Shown here in pieces: positions 44,508 to 55,600 of a DNA stretch of 64,000 nucleotides. This stretch comes from Yamagishiella unicocca (lineage: Eukaryota; Chlorophyta; Chlorophyceae; Chlamydomonadales; Volvocaceae), in contig BDSL01000087.1 of assembly GCA_003116995.1 (NCBI GenBank), forward strand, positions 330,001 through 394,000, read 5' to 3'. Under the pieces are notes generated by a model. That model searched no databases. It was not told where the DNA came from and saw only the letters and a program-made list of their open reading frames with translations. Each line of letters starts with the position of its first letter. The stretch's first letter is position 1. The position numbers were made by a program, and so were the translations under genes.

Positions 44508-47500
44508 TCAGTCGTTGTTGCCGCGGCGTGGCGGCGGCGTGCCCAGCTTGCTGAGGCCGGCACCACCACCACCACCACCACCGGCGGCGGCGGGTGCAGG
44601 GCTCCCGGGGGCGCCCGAGCCGAAGGACGGCAGCAAGGCTGCTGGGGCGCTACCCGCTGAGGTCGGCCCCTCGTGGGTCCCTGGCTCCGGGAGCGTCTCG
44701 CTCCACCTGCACCGGCAGCAGCAGCAGCAGGGGCAGGGAAGGGGGCATTAGCCCAAATGGTGAGGTCGGAGGTCGGTCCGGGTCCGGCCAATGTTGGCAG
44801 GGCTCGCGGTAGGGTGGCCGCTACGTTGCACTCCCTGTTAGGGCGGCAAAACGCACGATTCCCACGCTGGGGGCAAGGCGCCCGGGGATCGAGTCCCACA
44901 CACGACAGGACAACACCACCACCAGTACACGGCCCCATGCTGTCCCCCTGCCTCGTTGGCCGCTTGGCCCCCCCCTCCCGCTCCGCCTACCCGCCGCCCC
45001 TCTCTTCTGGACCACCACCTCGATCACCACCTTCATCACCCTTGGTTTGTCGGCCGTGGAATCGCGGGTTATCCATTACCCCCCCGCCTCCATGCGACCC
45101 GACCCCGCTGGCGATGACCCAACCCACCAGCCGCGCCCGGTCTTGGACACGTTGGCGTCGAAGTGGATGACCGCCGAGTGGAAGCGCTTGAGCGCGGGGC
45201 GGTGCGCGATGGAGAGGAAGGTGACGCCGGCACGAAGGCATTCGCTGTACAGCCGCAGCTCGCCGTCCGCGCTCACGGCGCTCGTACACTCGTCCAGTAC
45301 GGCGTACTGCGGGCGGTGGTACAGCAGGCGGGCCATGGCCAGGCGCTGCTTCTCGCCCCCGGAGAGAACCTCCTGTGGAGTGGAGTGGGGTGGAGTGGAA
45401 TGGGTTGGTGGGAGTGACGGGGGACTTTAAAGAGTTTCATTTTAAAGAGTTTCAGGGTTTCAGGGTACGGCGACGGGGTCTTAGTGGGCAGGGTCGAGGG
45501 CGTGTCGCACGGAACCAAAAACTCCAGTTCTGGTATGGTGCAGGGCGGATTGGATGCTGCGAGCGCCGCTGTCCGCCGCTAAGTCCCCTAGAAAACACAG
45601 CGGCGCACGTACATGCCGGCGTCCACCACCACCACCACCACCACGAGGGGTCTGGCGCACTTCCTGGTCAACTCCGAAGCCCACCCACGCCTATGTACCC
45701 CGTCAGCTCTATCCTCCCTCTTCCTCTTCCCTTCCTCTTCCCGTCCTCTTCCCTTCCTCTTTCCTCCCCGCCCTCCCGCCCCTCCCCTTCCTCTTCCCTT
45801 CCCTTCCCACCCTCCCGCCCCTCCCCTTCCTCTTCCCTTCCCTCCCCGCCCTCCTGCTCCTCCCCTCCCCGCCTCACGTTCCAGTTGTTCACCGCGTCCC
45901 AGCTGTGCCTAGCCAGCAGGTACTCGAGCTCCACGGAGCGCAGGCAGGCCTCCAGGGAGGCGTCCAGCTCGGAGGAGGGGGCGGGCGGGACACGACCGGC
46001 CTCGGAGGCGAAGTGGGCGTGCTCCGCGGGAGTAGCACCTCGCCATACGGACCTGGCGCAGGGGGGGGGGGAGGGGGGAGAGGGCAGGGCGCCAGGCGGT
46101 TGGAGGACCGCAGAGTGAGCCGGCAGGGGGTTTGATACGAGAATCCGCGAATCCACGGCCGACAAACCGACGGCGGTGAAGGTGACGGTCCAGCGGAGCG
46201 GTGCGGCAAGGAGAAGGAGCGGAGGCCCGGCAGGGGGGCAGGGGTTAATGCACGACTGCCGCAGCAGCGCCGATGCTGCGGCAGATGGACAGCTGCAGGG
46301 GGCCCACTGCCCGGGGTAAGGCACTGCTGCAGGGGAGGCCCCACACCCTGCCACCTGGCCGGAGGGGGCGGCGGCGGGTGATGCGGGACAGCGGGAGTGT
46401 ACCTGGGCGGGTTGGGGTAGAGCATCTGGTCTCGGAGCGTGCCGGTGACCAGGTAGGGGCGCTGGGACAGGTAGAAGACTTTGCCCTTGGCGGGAGTGGT
46501 GATCTCGCCAGCCTGGCGAGGAGACGGCGGGGGAGGGAGGGGCGTTGCTGTGTAGGTGGGAGAGGAAGGGTCAGAAGCCCTGGCATCTGGCGAGTGATGA
46601 GTGGCCAGCGGGCAGGAGCCGCACTAAGGACGAGGAGGCACACCGCAGCTCAGAATAGATCACGTACCCCCCCCACCTGCAGGAGCCACAGCCCCCCCAC
46701 CCCTCCGCCCCCACACTCCACCCGCCGCGCCCTCCGCCCTCACCCACCCCACCCCTCCCCGCCCCCACACTCCACCCGCCCCTACCCCTCCGCCCCCCCC
46801 CCACCTGCAGGGGCCACAGCCCCGCCAGCACCCGGAACAGAGAGCTCTTGCCGCAGCCGTTGGGGCCCATCAGCAGCACGCTAGCGGCGGGGGCGCACGG
46901 AGGGCGGGGGGGCGGGGGAATGGGGCGGGTCGAAAGTCAGCGAAGGAGATAAAGCAGACGGGCGGCGAGAGACGTGGGATGCTCGCCCCGTCAGCGACCA
47001 GTCCTGCAATATTCGTGCCATGCCCTGTGCACCCGGAAACAAAAATCCGAAACGCCCTCGCAACCCCTTCTGCCGCCCCCCACACACCTGGATCGCCCAT
47101 CCATCGCCACTGGCCGCCCTACCCCGTCCCATCCCGTTTTCCTGGCCACCCTAGCCCACCCCGTCCCTCCCTCCCCTCCCACGGGCTTTCCTCACCCTCG
47201 CTCCCTCCCCCCGCCCCTCCTCCGCTCACCTCTTCCCCGGCAGCACCTCGAAGGTGAGCTCCCGGATGAGCGGGGTGCCGTCCGGCGAGTCCAGCGCCAC
47301 TCGGAGGAAGCGCAGCGTGGGGCCCTGGGTGCGCTTGGGCGGCGGGGGCGGCTCGTACGCCACCACCGGCTCTGGGGGGAGACGACAACACGGAACAGGC
47401 GGCGGGTATGACAGGAGGAAGCAGTATGTCGGCACTGAAACGTAAACCTGATATGGAAACGTTTGATACACGGGCTTAAAGGTCGGCACTGAAACGCAAA

Positions 47501-50500
47501 CCTGATATGGAAACGCTTGATACACTGGTTAAAAAGGCCGGCACTGAAACGGTAAACCGATATGGAAACGTTTTTGATACACGGGTTTAAACCTACATTC
47601 GCATGCTGGGAAGCTTGCGTTGGGTATGTTTTTGATTTAGGACAGGAAGGGGCAGACTTCGTTAAGGTATTTTTGATTTAGGACAGGAAGGGGCAGACTT
47701 GGTTTACGTAACGTTTTGTTCATACAGAAGGGAGGCAAGGGGTGAGGTGCCTCCGGAGGGACCCGCGGGCGGGGAGTGGTGTTGATTCAGGGTTTAGCGG
47801 CTGGAGGGTTGCGGTGCATGACTGGGGGAGTGGAGGTGGAGGGGTCCGACACGTGCCCACCAAACCCGCACACACCTCCCGGCGCGTGGTAGGGCTCCGT
47901 AAGGCCCAGGAAGTGGTTGACCGACACGTTCTTGCGGAACAGCTCCCTGTGCTCCGCGTCCTCGCCCACCAGGCGGGCCACCTGCTCCAGCAGCTCGGAG
48001 ACGCGGGAGGTGTGCGAGGCGAGCGCAGTGACGCGCTTGTAGACCATGATCAGGTCGCCCACACCCCTGGGGGGCAGCGGCGAGGGAGGGGGGAGAAGAG
48101 AGGGGAGCGTGAAGGGCGGAGGACGAGAGAGGCGAGCGTGAAGGGTGAATTTGGAACTGGCGGGATGGGCGGGCGTGCACGGACCCCGGACGCCCTTGTC
48201 GCTCTCTGCAAGCGCTTCAAGCGCCCAGCAGTCTCGCACTGACCGTGTGCCAACAAAACCCTCGTCGCCCCCCCCCCGGGGCCCGGACAACCCATCCCCG
48301 TGGAGGGCCTCTGCTGCCCACCCCCCCTCCGCCCCCACCTGCTGGTGTTCTGCAGCAGGCGCATGGAGCGAATGTAGTCCCGGGTCAGCTCGCCCTGTGA
48401 CCCACGGGTCGACGGGTCGGCGAAGTAGATGGGTGCCGCGTACACCAGCAGCGCGGTCACGCTGGCGAAGTACTGCGGGAGTGGGGGAAGCGGAGGGGCG
48501 TTTGGGGGACACTGGGTTTGACACGTTTGACACGGCACGGCGAGACCTCGGAAAACCCGCGGAAGACTCCCCCACTGCCCCTTCCTCCTCCTCCCTCTGC
48601 CGCGTCCCTTACTTCCCCATTCGCCTCCCCCCCCGGCCCCCCCCGGCCCCCCTCGGCCCCCCCGGCCCCCCCGGCCCCCCCGGCCCCCCTCGGCCCCCCT
48701 CGGCCCCCCCGGCCCCCCCGGCCCCCCCGGCCCCCCTCGGCCCCCCCGGCCCCCCCCGGCCCCCCCGGCCCCCCTCGGCCCCCCCCGGCCCCCCCGGCCC
48801 CCCCCGGCCCCCCCGGCCCCCCTCGGCCCCCCCCGGCCCCCCAACCCACTCACCTTGACGAAGTACCCGTCCGCCACCTGCTGGATGCCCCTCAGCAGCG
48901 CCGACAGCCCCGTGTAGCGCAGCAGGCGGCGCAGGTGCTGGTTGAGGATGAGCTGCTCGGCGGCCCCGGCGGGGGGGTCGTTGAAGGCCACCTCCTCGGA
49001 GCACGTCACCAGCCGCTGGTGGGCGGCCCTGCAGGGAGAGAGGAGAAGAGGGGGGAGGGGGAGCCGCTCGCAGGGTAAGTGGTGTCCCCAACACCGTCGA
49101 GAGGCCCCAGTCTCTGCCTCTCACCAGGACCCCTCCCTCAGCCCCGAAACCACCCTTTTTCCTGAGCCCCGAAACCACCCTTTTTTCCCAGCCCCGAAAC
49201 CACCCCTTTTCCCCAGCCCCGAAACCACCCCTCCCCTCCTCGCCCGGACCCCCTCCGTACAGCCCCCCCTGACCCGCAGCGTCCGCTGCTGTGCTGACCT
49301 GAACGCGCCGCTGAGCGCCGCCTCCTGCGCCGTCATGGACGCCAGCGGCGGAGAGATGGCGCGGAGCAGGTAGGCGACCGCCACGTAGTAGCCGTACAGC
49401 GCGAACTGGCCGCGGTAGCCCATGGTGCGAGCCAGGCTGCGCGTGAAGAGGACCACATCCAGCAGCGGCTGGAGGGAGGGAGGGAGGGGGGGGGGCGACG
49501 TGGGCGGGCAGGCGGTGGTGTGGCGGTGTGGTGCACCTCGAATGCAGGACGAGGAGCTGCACTGCACTGCACTAATTGTACTGTACCGCACTGTACGGCA
49601 CTGTCTTGCACTGTACTACATTGTACTGCACACTGCGCCCGAGCCGCCCGCCCCTGCGTCCCCACCTTGAACGTGTGCGCGTACAGCTCGCTGATGGATG
49701 CCGCGAACTTCTCCACGTCCTCCGTGATGCGCTGGTCGGCGTGGGTCAGTCCGCCCAGGGTGCTGGCGGCGTAGTAGGCGCGGTTGCTGCGGGGGGGAGC
49801 GGCAGGGGCGGGAGGGGCAGGAGGGGCAGGCAGGGCGGAGGACGTTGCCGAAAGAGAGGCAGGTCTGAGCGACGGAACGTCCTCTGTACCGGGTACGGGG
49901 GAGGTAGGCCGTGTGGAAGGGAGCTCTTCCGGTTCACTCCCCATCAGCATTACGCACCTCCCTCCTTCCCGCCGCCAACCCCCCCAAACCCTTAGGCGCC
50001 CCCACCTGCAGTACTGGGCGTGTAGGAAGGTGGTCAGCCGGTGCTGGAAGGCCAGCTCGATCTGCTTCTGCATGTACTTGAGGCCGCTGTTGACCACGGC
50101 GGCGGGCACCCCGATGGCGGCGAAGGCGGTCAGTGCTCGCCAGAACTTGGGGAACTGCTGGCTGACCTGCGAGTGGGGCGAGGAGGAGGGAGGAGGGAGG
50201 GCGGCGACACCAGCAGTGGGGGGGAGAGGAGGAGGGAGGAGGGAGGCGGCACCAGCGGCACAACGACCAGTGGGTGGCTTGTGCTAGTGACCACGTGGTC
50301 CCACCTAGCCGTGTGTTGCCGCACGAGCGCAGCATCGCCTCCGAGCACCCGCAGCCGCACCCGCAGCCGCACCCCCCCCGCAGGCACGACCCCCCCCCGC
50401 AGGCACGACCCCCCCCCCGCAGGCACGACCCCCAGATGCGGATGGCCATGTGACCATGACGATGACCACCACTTCCGCCCCGCCCCGCCCCCTACTCGCA

Positions 50501-52051
50501 CGCGGTCGTGCCGTTGTTGGGTCGTCAGCGCAAGAAACGCCCGTGCTCCATGAGCCGGCCCCACACCCATCCCCGGGCCCCAGGTGCTGTTCCCAGAGGA
50601 CCCCCCCCCCAGCGGACCTCCCTCAGCGAATCCCACCCCAGCAGACCCACCCCAGCGAACCCACCCCAGCGAACCCACCCCAGCGAACCCACCCCCAGCG
50701 GACCCACCCCAGCGGACCCACCAGCGTGCTCCCGCAGTAGCCCTCAATGCGGCTGATGTAGTCCGTGAGCAGTGTGCGGCTGACCAGCAGGCAGCCCTGG
50801 ATGAGGATGAGGCCCGCCTCTCGGCTCCAGGGAGAGGGGACGCAGCTGCAGGGAGGGGAGGGGGGGGCAGCAGGGTGGCGGGGGAGGGCGGGTGGGGGGA
50901 GAGTGCGCACGCCGGGTGCCCCGGGGGGGTCTTGCGCACACACGGACACCTGCCTCCTGTACCTGCCTCCTGTACCTGCCCCCTGTACCTGCCTCCTGTA
51001 CCCGCCTCCTGTACCTGCCCCCTGGGCTACCACCCCATGATCCCTAGGACCATGGTCCCTGTGGTTGCTTACCCCACCTGCCGCGCCTCGGGCCGCCCCC
51101 AACCCCACCCCCACCCCTACCCCCGCCCCCCCGACCCACATCGACAGGATGACCAGCAAGCGGCGCAGGAAGCGCTTGTCCACCGCTATCCTGACGCTGC
51201 TGCGCCGGGAGCTGCCCCCCGGGCCCCGGCTAGACTCCACCTCCGCACATAGGGCGCGCTGCTGGCGCTGCGTGTGACCCACTAGCTTGCGGACCTGGGG
51301 GGGAGGGCAGGCGGGCGGAGGCGGAGGGGGGCACACGGCGAGGTGGGCAACCCCGTGCTACTGCTGCCGCAACTGTGTCCGTGCTACTGCCCGTGCTAGT
51401 GCTGCTGCAATGGTGCCCGTGCATCAGTCCTAATCGCTTTCCCCGGGCCGGACTGGCCCTTTTGCTGAGCTGGGCTGGACTGGGGCCAGACTCGGCCGCG
51501 CGGCAGGAGGGGGCGGCATGGCTGGTTGAGAAGGCACACCTAGGCAGCCTGACCCAGGCGGCCAGACCTTGGCTAGCCTAGCTAGCCCCGTGGCGAATGG
51601 GCATCAGCTGGTAAGGTTTGAAGGACGGAAGGGGGCCAGGGGATGGGGGGCGCTGCTGCTGTTCTGTCGGGTCCCTGCCGCTGCCCTTCAACGCGCTGCT
51701 GGCGTGGCTGCCAGCGCTGCAACGGAGTCAACGGGTCCCCAGCTGGTCCGGCCACGGTCAAAGCGCAGACACCACATCGCAGCCGCACCTGGGCGCCGAT
51801 GCTAATCCCCCCCGCGAGCACGGCGACCTGCACAGCAACAAAGCGTGCGATTGATTAGCTGGGAACGCCTCTTAACGACCCGCACCCGCGCTCTCAGGAG
51901 AAAACGACGTGTCTACTACTGAGTGAGCATATTGTGACTGCCTGGCGCTGCGAGCGCGCGGTGCACGCAGCAAGCTGCCGGTACTGACCGCGATGAAGCG
52001 TTTGCGCGCCGGGGGCAGAGCTTGAAACATGGTCTGCAAGTCTCCAGCCAT
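44508..52051 (-). CDS. Peroxisomal ABC half transporter, ABCD family
   Basis: Imports very-long-chain or other fatty acyl substrates into peroxisomes by homology to ABCD1/PMP70/CTS; acts as a dimer of half transporters. Sixteen exons: 51989-52051, 51789-51827, 51140-51294, 50722-50845, 50006-50166, 49666-49786, 49299-49468, 48854-49028, 48339-48472, 47876-48066, 47230-47371, 46805-46880, 46403-46512, 45878-46052, 45128-45372 and 44508-44706. They sum to 759 codons plus TGA with all phases consistent. The membrane domain carries family motifs ([39 protein letters not shown]). The nucleotide-binding domain shows Walker [10 protein letters not shown] (about residue 496), [20 protein letters not shown], signature [14 protein letters not shown], the family-diagnostic Walker [10 protein letters not shown], and switch SIAHR. 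An Ala/Gly/Ser-rich tail ends RRGNND. An insertion of about 40 residues (exon 45878-46052) precedes the signature. The start gives a short hydrophilic N-terminus before the [10 protein letters not shown] segment. Confidence 0.96.
46130..46230. repeat. Dispersed intronic repeat, family B, ABCD copy
   Basis: GAGAATCCGCGAATCCACGG, then CCGACAAACCGACGGCGGTG and GACGGTCCAGCGGAGCGG. It matches the NMD3-intron copy at 23573 over about 60 bp of core and more weakly after it. Lies in the intron 46053-46402. Confidence 0.8.
47428..47592. repeat. 54/55-bp tandem repeat in ABCD intron
   Basis: Three copies starting at 47428, 47482 and 47537 with GYCGGCACTGAAACG, then GATATGGAAACG and TTGATACACGG. Lower GC than the flanking exons. 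Confidence 0.88.
47628..47700. repeat. 41-bp tandem repeat in ABCD intron
   Basis: Two copies containing TTTTTGATTTAGGACAGG then AAGGGGCAGACTT, starting at 47628 and 47669, in the same intron as the 54/55-bp array. Confidence 0.85.
48624..48842. repeat. GGGGGGCC-type array (sense of ABCD) in intron
   Basis: About 220 bp composed almost entirely of CCCCCCGG and CCCCCTCGG units on +, that is GGGGGGCC/GGGGGGCCGAG on the ABCD sense strand. It fills most of intron 48473-48853 and ends 11 bp from the donor of the exon at 48854. Runs of five to eight G at this spacing predict G-quadruplex formation in the pre-mRNA. Confidence 0.92.
49138..49230. repeat. ~25-bp tandem repeat in ABCD intron
   Basis: Four units of AGCCCCGAAACCACCC followed by a T-run, in intron 49029-49298. 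The next intron upstream (49469-49665) has a separate CACTGTACTGCA-like array at 49551-49635. Confidence 0.8.
50377..51022. repeat. Three short tandem arrays across two ABCD introns
   Basis: CCCCCCCGCAGGCACGAC about four times at 50377-50432 and GCGRACCCACCCCA about eight times at 50610-50720, both in the intron 50167-50721. CTGCCTCCTGTACC about six times at 50948-51022, in the intron 50846-51139, separated from the others by the exon 50722-50845. The second array ends at the donor (GTGGGT on -) of that exon, so its units resemble donor sites. Confidence 0.8.
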
Positions 52052-52604
52052 CTTAGATGGTTGGAGGGCTCGGTGGCCCCACTGCACTCCAATCGGTATT
52101 CTATGTCACGCGTGCACTGCGCTGCTGCTGCTGCCGCTGCCGCTGGCGTGGCCCCAAACCGCTCAGCGAGGATCCTCTATCATTCTAAGCAAAAACACAG
52201 GCTTCCACACCAGTGGTGTTTGTGCGAGTTTCAAATGCGTGGCGACCGGGTGCTCCTAAAGCCCTGGTTATGTCTATCACGCAGGTCACGCGCCAAACAG
52301 GTGGTGAGTGACCCTGTTATGTCTTTGACTATGACAACCCCATGCTGGCAAAGGGCAAGTGTGCCTATGTGCGAGCCGCCTCCGACGGTTTGAGCGAGCT
52401 GCCGACGTGGATCGGACAACTTACACTCTACTTGTTGTGCACCCCGTAATTAGTCCTTTATTTAGGAGTGCATTATGCAAGTCTCCATATCAGTGCACTG
52501 CATGATTACTCAATCCTGATTTGCGTACCGGTACTGGCCTTCCGAAAGGTTGCGCGGAACAAAACATACGTATAGGGCGACGGAGATAGTTCCGGTTAGT
52601 GAAA
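52052..52604. promoter_or_regulatory. Shared upstream region of divergent ABCD and SET genes
   Basis: 553 bp between start codons with no supported coding sequence. GC is lower near the SET side. No TATA box or known algal motif could be assigned with confidence. A bidirectional promoter is inferred from layout only. Confidence 0.45.
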
Positions 52605-55600
52605 ATGAACTTTGCGCGCCATACAAATGTGTTCCGCGCTGGCATCGACCCTGCGCCGCCGTCCACACAATCGGGAGCTTCTGGCCGAGCCGCTCCCTGC
52701 TACGAAAGGTCCATTGCACGTGGCAGCCTGCTACACGTGTGTGCCTCCAGGCGCACTGGTCCGGCGGCCACAGATGGCGAAGGCGGCTCCGCTGCCGGCA
52801 CCTCCGGCAGCGGCGACCCGCCAGCCGGCAGCCCCTCAACAGCCTGGGGCGCCTCCATCGCCGCCAAGGCTCGCAAGCCAAAGCCCACTCCAAACCCTTC
52901 GCTGACGCAGCCGCGCCCGCAGCAGCTGGAGACGGTTGAGCCCTCCTCCATCAGCTCCAACGCAGCGACCAGCGGCGCCGGCGCCAGCGGCGGGCCCGTC
53001 GTCGTCGTACAACCGCAAGAGCCGCCGCCGCTGCCAGCTGCTCGCCTCCGCTCTGCCCGCGCTACGGGCGGCCAGGCCGCCACTGAGGCCGCAGCAGCAG
53101 CCACCGGCGCCACGCAGGACTCCTCCCCTGCACCACCCATCACGTTCGTACGGTCCCCGGGCACAGGAGGTCGTCCCGCCACGGGCCCCGGCGGCGCCAG
53201 CCAGGCTGCTCAACCACGGCCCCCCAGCGGCGCCCCCCGGCCCTTCTCCAGCCTCACCAACTCCGCCGATGCACGGCGCCAACGGCAGACCGCCACGCCG
53301 CCGCCATGGCGGACAGCAGCGAAGGGCGGGGGCGCCGGCACTGCCGCCGCCGCCGGCGCTGCAGCTCGCCCCCAGCCCGCCACACGACCGCCACAGACGC
53401 AGACTGTGCCATCAGCGCCGCGCGCGTCGTCGGACTCTACCTGGCGGCCCTCAGCCGGGCCCCCCGGCTCCTCGCCGCGCAGCGACTCTGCTGCTGCTGC
53501 GGCGGCGGCGGCTGCGGCGGCTGCCACCGAGCTTCCCTTGTCCGTGTCGTTCTCCCAGATTATGGGGAGAGGCAAGCGGGGCAAGGCGGAGGGGCAGCAG
53601 GAGGAGGACGAGGCGGAGGAGGGCGTCGTGGATTTCACTTGGAAGCCTGATCCAGAACTGGATTTGATGGAGGACGAGGCCGCGGAGGCGCAGCGCGAGC
53701 GTGATCGCGATCGGGAGCTGGACCGGGGGCGGGCGCAGAGGGAACGGGATGCAATTGCGGAGGCTGCCGTACAGCGAGCGTACGAGGCGGGAGGCCCGGC
53801 GCCGGCGCCGTACGTCGGGCCCGTCAAGGCCGAGCGAATCGCGGGTGCGGAACCTGGCGGGTGCGGGACCTGGCGGGTGCGGGACCTGGCGGGTGCGGGA
53901 CCTGGCGGGTGCGGGACCTGGCGGGTGCGGAACCTGGCGGGTGGCTGCTTATCGTCCTCCGCTGCCTGAGCTGCCTGGCTCCCAGCCCTCGGCCCCCAGG
54001 CCCTCCCAGACGAGCATCACCACCCCTACCGCCGCGCGCACCACCCTCCCTGACTCCCCTGCCACTCACAGCCCCTCCTCCCGCCCGACCTTCGGCCCTC
54101 GGATCTCTACTCCGCCTCAGGCCGGGGCTTCGGGCTAGTGGTTGATGCTGACGTGGCGGCGGGTCAGCTGCTGCTGGTGTCCCGCCCGGTGCTGCTGGAG
54201 CGGGGCCCCGCGGGGGAGCTGCCGCAGGTGGGGCCCTCGAAGGGGGCGCGGAGGGCGCGGAAAGGGGGACGAGGGATGCCGGGAGCGTAGGGCGCAGTAG
54301 GCGACTGGGCGTTGCAAGTGGACCGGCTGCTGCAACACATGTAGCATCCCCAACCGGAACTTCGCCCTGCTGTCACGGCCCACACGCACACGCAACCCCC
54401 CAGATGCGTCCGCTGGTGGAGGCGGCCCTGCGGCTGCTGCGGATGGCGGATGGCATCCCGGCAGCGTCCCGGGAGCAGCAGCAGCAGCAGCGGCAGCAGC
54501 AGCAGCAGCAGCAGCGGCAAGGAGCGGCGGCGGCGGCGGCAGCAGTGGAGGCGGCTGAGGGCCGCGTGTTGGCGTTGCTGTATTCCGGCGGCACCCGGCC
54601 GCCGACCTCCCGTCCCCCCGCAGACCTGGCGGCGTGGCGCGGCAGGCAGGCGGAGCTGCTGGCTGCAGGCAAGCTGGCCAGCAGCGGCGGCAGCAGTGGC
54701 AGCGGCTCCGGAACCAGTGCCCCAGCGGTGTGGTCTCCCAAGCGGGTGATGGCGCTGCTGCAGCTGAACCTGTTGGCGGAAGGGACGCAGGACGGGGCGG
54801 CGGCGGCGGCCAGGTGCGGCGGCGAGGAGGGGCGGGGAGGGGCAGTATTTTCCCTTCTTAGAACGAAAGGAAGGACTTTGGGAGGCCTTCCTTTCGTTCT
54901 GAGGAGGGCAACGATGCACGGTGGCCATTTGGGCCACTTGGGCCGCTTGGGCCGCTTGGGCCAAGGAGGTCTATGAGTCATGATTATCACCATCACCGTC
55001 ATCATCGTCATCGCCATTATCATCGAATGCGGCAGGCGGGCTCGCGGGGCCGCGGGGCGGGGCGGGGGCTGCAGCCACACGCGTGGGTCGGGGCAGGTGC
55101 TGGGTGGTGCCAGCGGGTGGGTAATGCCTGCGTGCGTTTTGAGCCGCGGCGTGCTGACCCCCCTCCCCCTTCCGTCCCCGGCCGTGACCCCAGGGGCGAG
55201 CCCCTCGCCTCCGCCACGGGCGTGTGGCCCGAGCTGGCTCTGGCCAACCACTCGTGTGCGCCCAACGCTGTGGCGGTGATGGTGCATGACCGCATGGTGG
55301 TGGGTGGGGGGTTCGAGGAAGACCCGTGGATGCCCAAAAAATAAAGTTTAGAACAGGCGTTTTGATATGCATGCTGGGGGGCGGTGGGGTGGGGGGGTGC
55401 AGGGAAAACCCGTGTACGAAAGGAAACTCGTTTAGAACAGACGTTTCGAGGAGGGGGGGCGGCAGGGTGGCTGGGGGGCAGAATGGATTCGCGAGGTAAA
55501 GGTCGTGTGTGGGGAGGGGCACAGCTGGGCGTAGGACTCGGGGGAAAACCCTGATCAACACCACCTCGACTCCACCACCCATTCCCTGGGAACTGCCGCT

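Noticed and set aside
43571..44554. 327-codon open frame on +
   Set aside because: Runs antisense into the last ABCD exon, carries reversed family B repeat sequence and an 18-bp repeat, and has no domain.
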